NCBI RefSeq assembly: GCF_000341265.1
Contig: NZ_ANAE01000180.1
Location: forward strand, 1 to 37,906
DNA: 37,906 bases
Reading direction: 5' to 3'
Source of the DNA: Nocardiopsis prasina DSM 43845
Lineage (GTDB): Bacteria > Actinomycetota > Actinomycetes > Streptosporangiales > Streptosporangiaceae
Positions 1 to 7,674 of this stretch are shown one piece after another. Made by a program: the position numbers and the translations under genes. Below the pieces are notes generated by a model. The model was not told the DNA's origin, made no database searches, and saw only the letters and a program-made list of their open reading frames with translations. The stretch's first letter is position 1. Every line of letters starts with the position of its first letter.

Positions 1-1805
1 GACAGCAGCTCGCCGCCCAGGGTGAGCTCGGCGGTGCGGACGTCGAAGCGGTGCTCGGTGACCTGGGCGCGCGCGGGTTCGACGGCGATGACCAGGTGCC
101 GGTCCTTGTTCCAGTGCGGGCGCACCCACACGTCGTCGCCGACGCTCTGGTAGCCGGGCCGCTCGGGCGGGCCGGGCACGGGGCTGGAGACGATGCGGCG
201 GCGGGCCAGGCTGCGGTTGAACACCACGAGCTCGATCTTCCACTCGCCGGGTTCCCAGTCGCCGGGACCGCGCAGACGGCGGGGGTCGACGACGACCGTG
301 AAGCCGCCGTAGTCGTGACGCGCGGAGTCGGGCAGGTCCGGGAGGCGGTACTCGGCGGCCAGGCGGGTCCGCACCGGGACGCGGACGCGGCGCTTGGTGG
401 CGGTGTTGACCACGAAGGCCACCACGTGCTGTTGCCAGCGCTTACGTGCGCGCAGGTTGCGGATGCCGATCCGGCCGCTGACGTGCAGGCGGCCGTCCTC
501 CCAGTGGATGTCCTCGGTCTTCTGCCGGACCTTGATCTCGTCCTCGAGGCGGTAGATCTCCCGGGGGACCGCCTTGGCCGGGTCCTTGGCTCCGAAGAAC
601 GGGTAACGGATGTAGTAGCCGAGCCCCTGCCGGACGACCGTGGCCTTCTTGATCTCCACGCTCTTGGCGAAGGTGGCCACCTCCAGCACGTCGTCCAGCC
701 GCCGCTTGCGCACCAGGTGGTACAGGAGGCGGTCCAGCACGTTCAGGCCGCGCAGGAGGCTGTCCGGGACGTGGTCGAGGTAGGCGTTGAGCAGGTCGAG
801 GACGGTCTCGCGGACCTTCTGGTCCGCGTCGTCGAGGCGCAGGACGAGGCGGTGGAGTTCGCCCTGGAGGCGGATGCGGTCCCACAGCTCCCGGTCGGCC
901 GTGGTGAGGTCGGCGCCGAGTTCGCGCATGGCCGTGACGCGGCGGGTGAGGGCCGCGCTCTCCAGCGGGGTGCCGGCCTTCTCTCGTTCGCGCATCAGCA
1001 GGACGGGCGCGGGCAGGACGTCGACGGCCTGGGCGAGCAGGGTGGCGCGGCCGATGGCGAGGTCGGCGTCCTCCTTGGCCACGCCGTGATCGGGCAGGGA
1101 GTCCCAGAACTCCCGGCGCCAGAGCCGGTTGCCGAGGGTGGCGTCCGCGATCAGGCCGGGGACCGCCCTGGGGTCCTCCGCGAGCCGGTGGCGGCCGAAC
1201 TTGCGGTGCGCCTTGGAGGGTGCGGCGCCCAGCTCGTTGAACTGGTGGACGTTGCCGATGACCAGGTCTGAGCGGGTGTCGGCAGCGCTCTGGGCCAGGT
1301 GGGCCAGCGCGTAGGCGGTGAGCGCGTCGGAGCCGGCGAGGAAGAGCAGGTGGCTGCCGGTGGCGGCGGCCGCGCCCCTGGAGCGCGCCTCGGGGTGGTG
1401 CGGGGCGGGTTCCCCGGGCAGGAGGGTGACCCTCAGCCCGGCGGGCGGTGCCGCGGCGAAGGCGGTGGCAGTGGCCAGCCCGTCCTCGCGCGCGGACTCG
1501 ACGGCCTCGTCCCCCTGGTCGTTCTCCTCCGGGAGGGTCTCGTCGGAGGTGGTCGCCTCGTCGTCCCCGTTCGTGTCCGGGTCGGTGGTCCCGGGGTCGG
1601 ACGGTTCCGGCGCGGGGCCACCGTTGGTGGTACGGACCGGGGCGAGGACGATCTCGATGTCCGGTCGTGCGGCGCCGTCGCGCGCCGCCGCCCCGGTCTG
1701 GCTCTCGTCGCGTTGACGGGCCAGAGAGTCGAGGCAGTTCTGCAAGTGTGGTTCGGTGACGTCGAACGTCACGATGACTGTGGGTTCGGGCACGGAAGTT
1801 GACAC
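1..1805 (-). CDS. Family 2 glycosyltransferase, N-terminal part (runs off left edge)
   Basis: About 600 codons are visible and the frame stays open to the left edge, so the C-terminus is missing. Residues about 8-30 (TVIVTFDVTEP..CLDSLARQ) and the later block SHLLFLAGSDALT match the GT-A fold of family 2 glycosyltransferases. The second half is beta-rich and resembles the accessory domains of poly(ribitol/glycerol-phosphate) wall teichoic acid glycosyltransferases (TarS/TarQ type). A role in wall glycopolymer glycosylation is inferred. Two oddities: an acidic Pro/Thr/Asp/Glu-rich insert of about 55 residues after the second strand, and a degenerate metal site (AGSDA where family members usually have DSDD). 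The frame opens after a TAG at 1826-1824. Possible starts are GTG 1805, directly abutting a GGAGG, and GTG 1793, with 12 nt between that GGAGG and the codon. The latter may be the real one. Confidence 0.75.
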   Translation of the reverse strand, partial: MSTSVPEPTVIVTFDVTEPHLQNCLDSLARQRDESQTGAAARDGAARPDIEIVLAPVRTTNGGPAPEPSDPGTTDPDTNGDDEATTSDETLPEENDQGDEAVESAREDGLATATAFAAAPPAGLRVTLLPGEPAPHHPEARSRGAAAATGSHLLFLAGSDALTAYALAHLAQSAADTRSDLVIGNVHQFNELGAAPSKAHRKFGRHRLAEDPRAVPGLIADATLGNRLWRREFWDSLPDHGVAKEDADLAIGRATLLAQAVDVLPAPVLLMREREKAGTPLESAALTRRVTAMRELGADLTTADRELWDRIRLQGELHRLVLRLDDADQKVRETVLDLLNAYLDHVPDSLLRGLNVLDRLLYHLVRKRRLDDVLEVATFAKSVEIKKATVVRQGLGYYIRYPFFGAKDPAKAVPREIYRLEDEIKVRQKTEDIHWEDGRLHVSGRIGIRNLRARKRWQQHVVAFVVNTATKRRVRVPVRTRLAAEYRLPDLPDSARHDYGGFTVVVDPRRLRGPGDWEPGEWKIELVVFNRSLARRRIVSSPVPGPPERPGYQSVGDDVWVRPHWNKDRHLVIAVEPARAQVTEHRFDVRTAELTLGGELL

Positions 1806-2120
1806 CCTCCGGAGGGTTCGTCTCTACACGACGTGCGGGCACCGCGGTGCGGACGGTCCGCATGGAACAGACGGTCAGTAACTGAATGTAGACGGTTCAC
1901 GACCCGTCTCGTGTCGAACCCGGAACAGTCGGGGGTGCGGGTACGAGGGGAGATGCGCGGTGTTGCGCCGCGCCTGTGCCCGGCGCTGTGCCAGGGCCCT
2001 GCACTAGGGTCTGATCCAGGATTATCACAGGCCCCGAGACACGGTGCGCACACCGACCGCCCCCAAAGCGTCCGGTCGGGGTCGTGGGGGGCGGGACACA
2101 GTGAAGAGGAACAGGCGGCG
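1806..2120. other. Divergent intergenic region
   Basis: This 315-nt stretch lies between the minus-strand glycosyltransferase and the plus-strand membrane protein. It must hold promoters for both. I see no convincing -10/-35 pair, hairpin or small gene. Open frames crossing it are shadows with no family resemblance. Confidence 0.5.
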
Positions 2121-2492
2121 ATGGCCTCTCCCGAGCACGAGGACGAACAGCGACAACCTGCCCCCGGGCGTCCGCTTCCCCCGGGTGACTCCCTTTTCAC
2201 CCCGGGCGCGGGGCGGTTGCGCCACGAGGTGGAGCGGCTCAGCGCGGTGCCCCTGGTGTGGCTGCACCAGCGGCCGGGGTGGCTTCCGCCGGTGGTGTTG
2301 GGAGCGTTGTTCCTGGCGGGCCTGATGGCACCGGGCTGGTTGGGCGCTCCGTGCCTGCTGCTGGTGGCGGCGGCCTTCGGGTGGCTGGCCTTCCTGACCT
2401 GGCCCTCGCTCCACAGGCAGCAGCGGGTGCCCCGGGTCCTGATGATCGTCGTGGTGCTGGTGTTGGCGGTGGCGAGGATGCTGGGATTCTGA
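2121..2492 (+). CDS. Small integral membrane protein (DUF6703-like)
   Basis: The product is 123 residues. The first 40 or so are hydrophilic and Pro-rich. Two or three hydrophobic segments follow (about residues 55-95 and 105-123), separated by a short basic stretch (HRQQRVPR). The layout resembles the actinobacterial DUF6703 family of unknown function; that assignment is from memory of family shape. ATG 2121 is chosen because AGAGGA lies 10 nt upstream and the N-terminus before it has no coding character. It sits 89 nt upstream of the zinc ABC ATPase, but a Zur-like box lies between them, so it is probably a separate unit. No function can be assigned. Confidence 0.6.
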   Translation: MASPEHEDEQRQPAPGRPLPPGDSLFTPGAGRLRHEVERLSAVPLVWLHQRPGWLPPVVLGALFLAGLMAPGWLGAPCLLLVAAAFGWLAFLTWPSLHRQQRVPRVLMIVVVLVLAVARMLGF

Positions 2493-2547
2493 GGCCGGGG
2501 ACGCTCGGCTTCCGGGGCCGGGGGACGCTCGTCACTCTTGTCAGTTT

Positions 2548-2562
2548 TGACAATCATTTTCG
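2548..2562 (+). promoter_or_regulatory. Zur-box-like operator upstream of the zinc operon
   Basis: TGACAATCATTTTCG is an imperfect 7-1-7 palindrome close to the actinobacterial Zur box (TGAnAATnATTTTCA type). It lies in an AT-rich patch (2540-2580) unlike the surrounding GC-rich DNA. A second, overlapping inverted repeat (TCATTTTC, 8-nt spacer, GATAATGA) extends to about 2577. The box lies 20 nt before the ATPase start, where a bound repressor would block transcription. Zinc-responsive autoregulation by the downstream zur gene is inferred. Confidence 0.75.
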
Positions 2563-2581
2563 TTTTCGTGATAATGAAGCA

Positions 2582-3433
2582 GTGTCTGCCCAGTTCACGG
2601 AGGACGGGGCCCCGGGCCCCGACACCCCGCCCGCCTTCCAGGCCGTCGACGCGCACGCCGCCTACGACGGCGTCACCGTCCTCGACGGCGTGAGCCTCGA
2701 CGTCCCCGTGGGTCAGACCATGGCCGTACTCGGACCCAACGGTTCGGGCAAGTCCACCCTGATGCGCGCGATGCTCGGCGTCGTGCCCCTCACCTCCGGC
2801 CGGATCCTCCTCCACGGGACGCCCCTGCGCCGGTTCCGGGACTGGAAGCGGATCGGGTACGTGCCCCAGCGGCTCACCGCCGGGGGCGCGGTGCCCGCCA
2901 CCGTGCGTGAGATCGTCGCCTCCGGGCAGGTCGCCCGACGCCGCCGCCTCTCCCTGCCCACGCGGGCCGACCGCGCCGCCGTCGACGAGGCCCTGGCCGC
3001 AGTGGACCTGTCCGACCGCGCCGGGGACGCCGTGCGCGAGCTCTCCGGCGGCCAGCAGCAGCGCGTGCTCATCGCCCGCGCCCTCGCCGGACGCCCGGAC
3101 ACCTTCGTGATGGACGAGCCCATGGCCGGGGTCGACGCGAAGAACCAGCGCGCCCTGGCCCGGGCCATCGCCCGTCTGCGCGACCAGGGCAGCACCGTGG
3201 TCCTGGTGCTGCACGAACTGGGCCCCCTGGAGGAGGTCATCGAACGCGCGGTCGTGCTGGAGCACGGCCGGGTCGTGCACGACGGCCCCGCCCCCGCCGC
3301 GACCGGCGAGTGCGCGCGTCCCGGACACGAGCACCAGCATCCGCACCCCGACCCCAACGATCCCGACCCCAGCTCCACGCACGGCGCCGCGCCGGCGGAG
3401 ATGGTCCGCCTGGAGGTACCCCGCCGTGACTGA
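2582..3433 (+). CDS. znuC: Zinc ABC transporter, ATP-binding protein
   Basis: This 283-residue cytoplasmic ATPase powers metal import. Walker A is GPNGSGKST (residues about 50-58), the Q-loop is YVPQRL, the signature is LSGGQQQR, Walker B with catalytic Glu is FVMDEP, and the H-loop is VLHE. The C-terminal tail is His-rich (HEHQHPHPDPN), as in many zinc/manganese importers. GTG 2582 is the first start downstream of the Zur-like box; upstream in-frame sequence has no ABC homology. It overlaps the permease gene by 8 nt, so the two are translationally coupled. No substrate-binding lipoprotein lies in this operon; it must be encoded elsewhere. Zinc rather than manganese is inferred from the linked zur gene and box. 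Confidence 0.9.
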   Translation: MSAQFTEDGAPGPDTPPAFQAVDAHAAYDGVTVLDGVSLDVPVGQTMAVLGPNGSGKSTLMRAMLGVVPLTSGRILLHGTPLRRFRDWKRIGYVPQRLTAGGAVPATVREIVASGQVARRRRLSLPTRADRAAVDEALAAVDLSDRAGDAVRELSGGQQQRVLIARALAGRPDTFVMDEPMAGVDAKNQRALARAIARLRDQGSTVVLVLHELGPLEEVIERAVVLEHGRVVHDGPAPAATGECARPGHEHQHPHPDPNDPDPSSTHGAAPAEMVRLEVPRRD

Positions 3434-4328
3434 GCTGCTCCAGTACGAGTTCATGCGGCGCGCGCTGCTCGCCGCGGTGCTGGTCGGCCTGGTCACCCCG
3501 ATCATCGGCACCTTCCTGGTCCAGCGCAGGCTCGCCCTGCTGGGCGACGGCATCGGGCACATCGCCCTGACCGGTGTGGCGCTGGGCCTGCTCACGAGCA
3601 CCTCACCGGTGCTCACGGCCGCTGTCGTGGCCACCCTGGGCGCCATCCTCATGGAGCTGGTCCGGGTACGCACGCGCACCAGCGGCGACGTCGCGCTGGC
3701 GCTGCTGTTCTACGGCGGTATCGCGGGCGGCGTCCTGCTCATCGGGATCACCCCGGGGGCGAGCAACGCCACCCTCACGTCGTTCCTGTTCGGTTCGGTG
3801 AGCACCGTCGGCGAGCAGGACATCTGGATCGTGGGCGTGCTCGCGGTGGGCGTGGTCGCGGTGCTGGCCGTGTTCGGACGGGAACTGTTCGTCCTGTGCC
3901 AGGACGAGGAGGTGGCCAGGGCCCACGGCCTCCCGGTCCGCTTCCTGAGCATCCTCCTGGCGGTGACCGCCGCGCTGACCGTGGTGATCGCGATGCGGGT
4001 GGTCGGCGTGCTGATGGTGAGCGCGCTGATGATCGTCCCGGTCGCCGCCGCGCAGCAGCTGAGCCGCAGCTTCCGGGTGACGATGGGGTTGGCGGTGCTG
4101 ATCGGTCTGGTCTCCTCGCTCGGCGGGCTGACCACGGCCTTCTACTCCGACCTCGCGCCGGGGGCCACGATCGTGCTGCTGGCCCTGGCCGTCTTCTGCC
4201 TCGCCGTGTTGCTCGGCGGGGTCCTGCGCCGCGTGACCAAGCGGCGGACACCGGCACCCCAGCATCCCGTGGCGGGGGGTCCGGCGGATACGATGCCCCA
4301 GACAGATCGGGGGAGGGTGACACCATGA
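3426..4328 (+). CDS. znuB: Zinc ABC transporter, permease
   Basis: This is a 300-residue ABC-3 family membrane permease with about eight or nine hydrophobic helices, the usual size for ZnuB/MntB. Early family motifs are visible (GTFLVQRRLALLGDGIGHIA), as is the conserved cytoplasmic loop region with the late block VGVLMVSALMIVPVAAAQQ. It forms the channel for the ATPase encoded just upstream. GTG 3426 overlaps the end of the ATPase gene, and its stop overlaps the zur start as ATGA, giving a three-gene operon zinc ATPase-permease-regulator. Confidence 0.92.
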   Translation: MTELLQYEFMRRALLAAVLVGLVTPIIGTFLVQRRLALLGDGIGHIALTGVALGLLTSTSPVLTAAVVATLGAILMELVRVRTRTSGDVALALLFYGGIAGGVLLIGITPGASNATLTSFLFGSVSTVGEQDIWIVGVLAVGVVAVLAVFGRELFVLCQDEEVARAHGLPVRFLSILLAVTAALTVVIAMRVVGVLMVSALMIVPVAAAQQLSRSFRVTMGLAVLIGLVSSLGGLTTAFYSDLAPGATIVLLALAVFCLAVLLGGVLRRVTKRRTPAPQHPVAGGPADTMPQTDRGRVTP

Positions 4329-4732
4329 GTACACGTCGCGAGGCCGTCCGTCAGGCACTGACCGAGTCCTCCGGTTTCCGCAGCGCGCAGGACCTGTACG
4401 CGGACCTGCGTGCCGACGGTTCCAAGATCGGCCTGACCACGGTGTACCGGGCTCTCCAGGCACTGAGCGACTCCGGTGAGGTCGACGTCCTGCGCACCGA
4501 CGACGGCGAGGCCGTCTACCGTGCGTGCGACACCGAGAGCCACCACCACCACCTGGTGTGCCGGACCTGCTCCACTGCCGTGGAGATCGAGGGTCCCACC
4601 GTGGAGCGGTGGGCCGCCGAGGTGGGGGCCAAGCACGGCTTCACCGGGGTGACCCACACGGTCGAGGTGTTCGGCACCTGCGGCCCCTGCTCGCTGCGTC
4701 CGGCCCCACAGGGCAGCGCACAGCAGGTCTGA
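4325..4732 (+). CDS. zur: Zinc uptake regulator, Fur family
   Basis: The product is 135 residues, standard for Fur/Zur. The N-terminal winged helix ends in IGLTTVYRALQALS, the DNA-reading helix region. The dimerisation domain carries the metal-ligand block ESHHHHLVCRTCS and a C-terminal CGPC that with the earlier CxxC forms the structural zinc site. With Zn2+ bound it is expected to repress its own operon through the box at 2548-2562. It starts within the permease stop (ATGA). Zur is preferred over Fur or Nur because of the co-transcribed zinc ABC genes. Confidence 0.92.
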   Translation: MSTRREAVRQALTESSGFRSAQDLYADLRADGSKIGLTTVYRALQALSDSGEVDVLRTDDGEAVYRACDTESHHHHLVCRTCSTAVEIEGPTVERWAAEVGAKHGFTGVTHTVEVFGTCGPCSLRPAPQGSAQQV

Positions 4733-4743
4733 CCGACGACGCC

Positions 4744-4785
4744 CGAGGGCCCCTAGAATCCGCCCACGCGTGTGCGGGGCCCTCG
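4744..4785 (+). terminator. Hairpin after zur
   Basis: CGAGGGCCCC (4744-4753) pairs perfectly with GGGGCCCTCG (4776-4785). The intervening 22 nt contain a smaller self-complementary CACGCGTG. It lies 11 nt after the zur stop. There is no T-tract, as is usual in this GC range. Confidence 0.65.
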
Positions 4786-4883
4786 TCGTGTGCGACCCCC
4801 GTTCACCGGGGCGGGTCCTCGCCGGTCGGGAGAGTGCACGCGGTCTCCACCCGGTGGTTACCGACTGGTAGCCGTGTCGTGTC

Positions 4884-5891
4884 ATGGCTGGGCCAGGCTG
4901 TGCCCTCGTGTACAGACGAACCACGGCCGCGCTGCTGACCGCACTGCTGATCTCCCCGCTCCTGTCCGCCTCCCCCGCCTCCGCCTCCGCCTCCACTTCC
5001 GAGTCCAAGGACCTGACCGACCCCCGCGTCGTCACCCACAACGCCTTCCTCCTCCCCAGGGCCCTCTATCCCCACTGGGGCCAGGACGTCCGCGCCGACC
5101 TGACCGTCCGGGACGGGCTCCTCTCCGGTCAGGACGTCGTGGTCCTCCAGGAGCTCTTCGACAACTCCAGCGCCGACCGCCTGCGCGCGGGTCTGGCCGA
5201 GGAGTACCCGCACGGCACCCCCGTCGTGGGCCGTTCCAGGTCCGGGTGGGACCACACCACCGGGTTCCGCGACGTGACCGTCACCAACGGCGGTGTCAGC
5301 GTGCACAGCGTCTGGCCGGTCGTCCGGGCCGAACAGCACCTCTTCGCCCGCGCCTGCGGGGCCGACTGGTTCTCCAACAAGGGCTTCGCCTACGTCGAAC
5401 TGGACACCCCCGACGGCCGCCTGCACGTGGTGGGCACCCACCTGCAGTCCGAGGACAGCGCGTGCGGCTCCGGCGAGGACGCGCGCGTACGCGAGGCCCA
5501 GATCGACCAGATCGTGGCTCTGCTGGACTCCAGGGGCATCCCCGACGACGAGCGGATCTACCTGGCCGGTGACCTGAACATCGTGGGCGGGGGCGCCGAG
5601 TGGGAGCGCGCCGTCGACCGACTGGACGCCGTGGCCCCCGACCACACGGGCGACGCGCCCTCCTGGGACCCCTCGAGCAACTCGATCGCCGCGCACGACT
5701 ACGCGGACTGGGACGCCCAGCAGCTGGACCACGTCCTGCCGATCCGCAACGGCGCCGCACCGCGTGCCTACGTCAACGAGACCCGTGCGGTGAAGAGCGA
5801 ACCCTGGACGGTACGCTCCGGGGGCCGCTCGTACACCTACGACGACTACTCGGACCACTACCCGGTGTTCGGTTCCACCCCGCGCCCCTGA
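4884..5891 (+). CDS. Secreted sphingomyelin phosphodiesterase-like hydrolase
   Basis: This 335-residue protein has an N-terminal signal peptide (YRR, hydrophobic core TTAALLTALLISPLL, then ASPASASAS), so it is exported. The rest has the DNase-I-like exo-endo-phosphatase fold. THNAFLLPR near the N-terminus, VVLQELFDN with the metal-binding Glu, GTHLQS, AGDLNI and the C-terminal SDHYPVFG with the catalytic His are all present. This order matches bacterial neutral sphingomyelinases and beta-hemolysin-type phospholipases C. It would cleave sphingomyelin or related phosphodiesters outside the cell; the substrate is inferred. ATG 4884 is taken; GTG 4908 would also keep the signal peptide. It is a single gene between terminators. 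Confidence 0.85.
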   Translation: MAGPGCALVYRRTTAALLTALLISPLLSASPASASASTSESKDLTDPRVVTHNAFLLPRALYPHWGQDVRADLTVRDGLLSGQDVVVLQELFDNSSADRLRAGLAEEYPHGTPVVGRSRSGWDHTTGFRDVTVTNGGVSVHSVWPVVRAEQHLFARACGADWFSNKGFAYVELDTPDGRLHVVGTHLQSEDSACGSGEDARVREAQIDQIVALLDSRGIPDDERIYLAGDLNIVGGGAEWERAVDRLDAVAPDHTGDAPSWDPSSNSIAAHDYADWDAQQLDHVLPIRNGAAPRAYVNETRAVKSEPWTVRSGGRSYTYDDYSDHYPVFGSTPRP

Positions 5892-5950
5892 CCCCCGGCG
5901 GGAAGCACCCTCGACAGGCCCCCTGCCCATGGGGGAATCTGGGAAGGAAC

Positions 5951-6181
5951 GTGTTGGGCCACTGGACGAAGCACCCGAAGAAGGAGGGTGAGGAGGCGCT
6001 CCGGCGGATCGCGGAGCTCGGGTGGCGGGTCGAGGACCCGCCCACGTACTACACGATCAAGTGTCCCTGCGGAGCCCATCAGCGACAGGTCCACCTGTCG
6101 CCCTCCAACCCCCACTACTGGACGCAGACCGTACGCTACGTGAGACGAGTGTGCCCGCCCGAGCAGCAGGAGGACGTGTGA
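5951..6181 (+). CDS. Small conserved protein with CPCG motif, possibly HicA-like
   Basis: The product is 76 residues. The pattern is a basic helix (KHPKKEGEEALRRIAELGW), a short strand, YYTIKCPCGAHQRQVHLSP, SNPHYW, then a basic C-terminal helix. It resembles small actinobacterial proteins with a HicA/dsRBD-like helix-strand-helix layout in which CxCG and SNP..Y are conserved. I assign no activity. GTG 5951 follows GGAAGGA closely; TTG 5954 is an alternative with better spacing. Its stop overlaps the next gene's start by 4 nt (GTGA), so the two are co-translated and probably act together. Confidence 0.7.
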   Translation: MLGHWTKHPKKEGEEALRRIAELGWRVEDPPTYYTIKCPCGAHQRQVHLSPSNPHYWTQTVRYVRRVCPPEQQEDV

Positions 6182-6543
6182 GCGTGAGCGTGAGGACCGC
6201 CACCCAGCTGTCCCTCCAGTTCCGGCTGGGCTCCGCACCCGCGAGCACTCCGGAGATGGTCCACGCGCACGGTGAGGCCGTGATGCGGGAGCTGCTCGAA
6301 CTGGAGCGGCACAACCCCGACTTCACCGACTCGACCGTGAGCACCGACGCCCTGGCGCGTAACGTCACCGTGGAGATCCTGGTCCTGGACGAGGGCGACC
6401 CCCTGCGGGTGCTGCGCCGGGCCCTGGACCTCGTCCGCACGGCGATCCACGCGGCGGGCGGCGCCACCCCGAACTGGCCGGTCGACGACCAGCCGAGCCG
6501 GGTGAACATGGCCACCGCCCAGGACCTGGTCACGGCCACCTGA
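6178..6543 (+). CDS. Conserved protein of unknown function, partner of preceding small gene
   Basis: The product is 121 residues, with no signal peptide or membrane segment. A predicted alternation of helix (VMRELLELERHNPDF), strands (DSTVSTD, NVTVEILVLD) and a long helix (PLRVLRRALDLVRTAIHAAGG) ends in a loop (TPNWPVDDQ). I recognise this type as a recurrent neighbour of the CPCG protein in actinomycetes but know no function. The four-base overlap with the preceding gene and the small sizes suggest a two-component module. A toxin-antitoxin pair is possible but unproven. The terminator at 6571-6603 closes the operon. Confidence 0.7.
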   Translation: MSVSVRTATQLSLQFRLGSAPASTPEMVHAHGEAVMRELLELERHNPDFTDSTVSTDALARNVTVEILVLDEGDPLRVLRRALDLVRTAIHAAGGATPNWPVDDQPSRVNMATAQDLVTAT

Positions 6544-6570
6544 GGTCTCGCCCCCGAGTCCGCGTGCGCG

Positions 6571-6603
6571 GAGGCCCCCACCGCGGGTCGCGGTGGGGGC
6601 CTC
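6571..6603 (+). terminator. Strong hairpin terminator
   Basis: GAGGCCCCCACCGCG and its perfect complement form a 15-bp stem with a 3-nt loop, 28 nt after the preceding stop. Being symmetrical, it may also act on the convergent minus-strand SGNH gene. Confidence 0.8.
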
Positions 6604-6719
6604 GTGTCGTCGGAGCAGTTCGACGGTCACCCCGCGGGACGGTGGCTGGCGCGGCGACGGCCGGACCTCTCGGTCGCCGCCTCACCGGGGAGCGCGGACC
6701 GCGCGACCAGCGGAACCCG

Positions 6720-7556
6720 TCAGCGGCCGTCCTGGGAGGGGTCGCAGCGTTCCAGCGTGGGGCGCTTGGCGTCGACACCGTCGCCCGAGGAGCGGCCGGT
6801 GAGGCGGCGGTGAATCCACGGCACGAGGAACTCGCGGGCCCAGTGCAGGTCCTCCTGCCGGGCCGTGCGCCAGTCACGGTCCTCGGGCGGCGGCCAGGCC
6901 TGGTTCCAGTCGGAGTCCACCGGGACGTCCAGGACCTCGCACACCCGCAGGGCCAGCCTCCGGTGTCCCTCGGAGGACAGGTGGAGGCGGTCCCAGTTCC
7001 AGGCGCGGGCGTCCGAGAAGATCTTCATGCTCCACACGTCGACGACGTCGCAGCCGTACCTGTCGGCCACGGCGCGCATGTGCATGTTGTAGGTGGCGAT
7101 CTTGCCGCGCAGATGGCGCATGACCGGCTGCCAGTTGGTGTCGAAGCCGGTGAAGATGACCACCCGGGCGCCGGTGGCGCGCAGGTCGGCGACCATCGAC
7201 TCGAAGATGGCCACGACCTGGTCCGGGTCACTGCCGGGCCGGATGATGTCGTTGCCGCCAGCGCACAGGGTGACGAGGTCGGGCTTCATCTCGACCGCGC
7301 GCGGCACCTGCTCGTCGCGGATCTGCGCGATGAGGCGCCCACGGATGGCGAGGTTGGCGTAGCGGACCTCGGGCACGTGGTGGGCCAGGTGTTCGGCCAC
7401 ACGGTCGGCCCAGCCCCGGTAGCGGCCGTTGGGCACGCTGCCGCTGTCCGGGTAGGGGTCGCTCATGCCCTCGGTGAAGCTGTCCCCGAGGGCGACGTAG
7501 GACAGGATGTCCTTGCTTTTCAGGTCACCGGGAGATCCGGTCGGCACACCGCTCAT
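6720..7556 (-). CDS. SGNH/GDSL-family hydrolase (copy 1)
   Basis: This 278-residue cytoplasmic-looking esterase/lipase-type protein has no signal peptide. Block I is LGDSFTEG (nucleophile Ser26), block II is ANLAIRGR, block III is AGGND, and block V is DRLHLSSEGH with the catalytic Asp and His. All four catalytic positions are intact. The substrate is unknown. It is clearly a tandem paralogue of the gene at 7675-8478: the two share the core, the PWIxRRLTGxSSGD tail and the AKRP ending. The 118-nt gap between them could hold a separate promoter. Confidence 0.88.
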   Translation of the reverse strand: MSGVPTGSPGDLKSKDILSYVALGDSFTEGMSDPYPDSGSVPNGRYRGWADRVAEHLAHHVPEVRYANLAIRGRLIAQIRDEQVPRAVEMKPDLVTLCAGGNDIIRPGSDPDQVVAIFESMVADLRATGARVVIFTGFDTNWQPVMRHLRGKIATYNMHMRAVADRYGCDVVDVWSMKIFSDARAWNWDRLHLSSEGHRRLALRVCEVLDVPVDSDWNQAWPPPEDRDWRTARQEDLHWAREFLVPWIHRRLTGRSSGDGVDAKRPTLERCDPSQDGR

Positions 7557-7674
7557 GGTGTTCGATGATGCAACTCGACGCCACGGTTACGCGACAGTAG
7601 GTTGCGGATTTCGCGCGTTTTGGGGCGGAACTCACACCATGCGCGGTGTGCCCGGAACAGTGTCGGAGGCGCGG

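Noticed and set aside
51..1271. Long plus-strand open frame, 406 codons
   Set aside because: It is the complement of the glycosyltransferase gene. The translation is Val/Asp/Gly-rich without family motifs, while the minus strand reads as a clear GT2 protein.
442..1863. Minus-strand open frame of 473 codons
   Set aside because: It is frame-shifted from the glycosyltransferase and consists of Arg/Pro/Gly-rich text typical of out-of-frame high-GC DNA.
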